Origin: Flavobacteriales bacterium
GTDB lineage: Bacteria > Bacteroidota > Bacteroidia > NS11-12g > UBA955
Assembly (NCBI GenBank): GCA_947464515.1
Contig: CANHXF010000120.1
Span: forward strand, 1 to 5,771
Reading direction: 5' to 3'
DNA: 5,771 bases
The translations under genes were made by a program, and so were the position numbers. This document shows, piece after piece, positions 5,015 through 5,771 of this stretch (positions within the stretch are counted from its first letter, which is position 1; each line of letters opens with the position of its first letter). Below the pieces are notes generated by a model. That model worked only from the letters and a program-made list of their open reading frames with translations, was not told the DNA's origin and ran no database searches.

Positions 5015-5771
5015 GTGAAAAAAGCAGTCCTAAAACCCGGAAAAGAAGTCAGCCTCCTCAGAAAACACCCTTGGGTATTCTCAGGCGCCATCCAAGAATT
5101 AGAAGACGCCTTCATCGGTGATTGGGTGCAAGTGTTTGATAGTCGGGACCGACTTTTGGGCACCGGACAAGTGGGCGACGGTTCCATCGCCATCCGAATG
5201 ATTGCCTTTGATGCCATCGAACCCAATGTCGCATTTTGGAAATCCAAACTACAAAACTGCCTCCAACTCAGACAGCACCTCGGTTTTGGTCCCGCAACCC
5301 CAACTAACGCATACCGATTGGTGCACGGCGAAGGCGATAACCTACCGGGTCTAATTATCGATATTTACAACGATTGCGCGGTAATTCAAGCCCATAGCCT
5401 CGGCATGTATAATAGCTTAAACGACATCGCCGAAGCGCTCGAGCAACTCGAAAGCCTACAACTCAAAACCATCTATAACAAAAGCTTCTCGGCCATGCAC
5501 GGCAGCGTGGATGAGGATGGTTTCTTACTCGGCGACACCCCCGAAACCATCGCTCAAGAAAATGGATTGCAGTTCAAAGTCAACTGGGTAACCGGACAAA
5601 AAACGGGCTTTTTCCTTGATCAGCGCGATAACCGAAACCTACTGAGACAGTTCTCTAAAGGCAAAACCGTTTTAAACACCTTTTGCTATACCGGCGGATT
5701 CTCTGTCGCTGCCCTGGCCGGTGGCGCATCAAAAGTCGTTAGCGCCGATATCAGTAACACCGCCATCAACC
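5015..5771 (+). CDS. RlmI-like class I SAM-dependent 23S rRNA methyltransferase, 5' part (runs off right edge)
   Basis: An open frame of 252 codons starts at GTG 5015 and leaves the window still open. It begins with a PUA-type RNA-binding domain (about 1-70, with the conserved LRKHPWVFSGAI at 15-26). Family motifs follow: GEGDNLPGLIID (105-116), GQKTGFFLDQR (194-204), then the SAM-binding start NTFCYTGGFS (221-230) and the acidic strand end SADIS (243-247). This order is that of COG1092 proteins such as E. coli RlmI (396 residues), which methylates C5 of a cytosine in 23S rRNA. About 140 C-terminal residues, including the catalytic cysteine motifs, are outside the window, so the exact specificity cannot be judged. 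The GTG start fits the family N-terminus (xKKxxLKxGKExSLLRxHPW). An upstream in-frame TTG at 5003 would add only four residues and is less likely; an in-frame stop lies at 4973-4975. The gene is divergent from nif3. Confidence 0.93.
   Translation, partial: MKKAVLKPGKEVSLLRKHPWVFSGAIQELEDAFIGDWVQVFDSRDRLLGTGQVGDGSIAIRMIAFDAIEPNVAFWKSKLQNCLQLRQHLGFGPATPTNAYRLVHGEGDNLPGLIIDIYNDCAVIQAHSLGMYNSLNDIAEALEQLESLQLKTIYNKSFSAMHGSVDEDGFLLGDTPETIAQENGLQFKVNWVTGQKTGFFLDQRDNRNLLRQFSKGKTVLNTFCYTGGFSVAALAGGASKVVSADISNTAIN

Overview
The window looks like a piece of a Bacteroidota chromosome, most like the Chitinophagales/Sphingobacteriales/Cytophagales end of the phylum; I cannot place it more finely. The grounds are a DnaK with a Bacteroidota-type start (MSKIIGIDLGTTNSC) and end (DVDFEEVK), a C4 zinc-ribbon coiled-coil gene paired with a Nif3 gene, no clear Shine-Dalgarno sequences, and intergenic boxes resembling the Bacteroidota -7 element TAnnTTTG. 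Everything points to ordinary chromosome: no transposase, integrase, phage gene, CRISPR array, tRNA or rRNA was seen.

Layout. (1) 1-304, minus: 5' part of a secreted, probably beta-propeller (YncE-like) protein that runs off the left edge. (2) 305-565: divergent regulatory region. It holds a near-consensus sigma-54 promoter for dnaK (GG at 525-526, GC at 537-538) with several dyads just upstream. (3) 566-2479, plus: complete dnaK as a single-gene unit, closed by a 14-bp-stem terminator (2533-2572). (4) 2606-3265, plus: small lipoprotein of unknown function. (5) 3288-3316: hairpin with an A-tract on one side and a T-tract on the other, a bidirectional terminator between convergent units. (6) 4970 to 3334, minus: two-gene operon, nif3-family gene then C4 zinc-ribbon coiled-coil gene, 2 nt apart. 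(7) 5015 to the right edge, plus: 5' two-thirds of an RlmI-like 23S rRNA methyltransferase, divergent from nif3 across only 44 bp.

The genes are mostly housekeeping: protein folding (DnaK), rRNA modification (RlmI-like), and two conserved but poorly understood proteins (Nif3 family, zinc ribbon). The part most worth a second look is the dnaK promoter. It reads as sigma-54 dependent rather than HrcA/CIRCE or sigma-32, it carries nested palindromes that overlap the -24 element, and its predicted transcription start settles the dnaK start codon. Other observations are an abrupt change in proline codon choice inside dnaK and a Nif3 protein lacking the insert domain that I recall in most Bacteroidota homologues. 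I did not find a clearly new multi-gene system.
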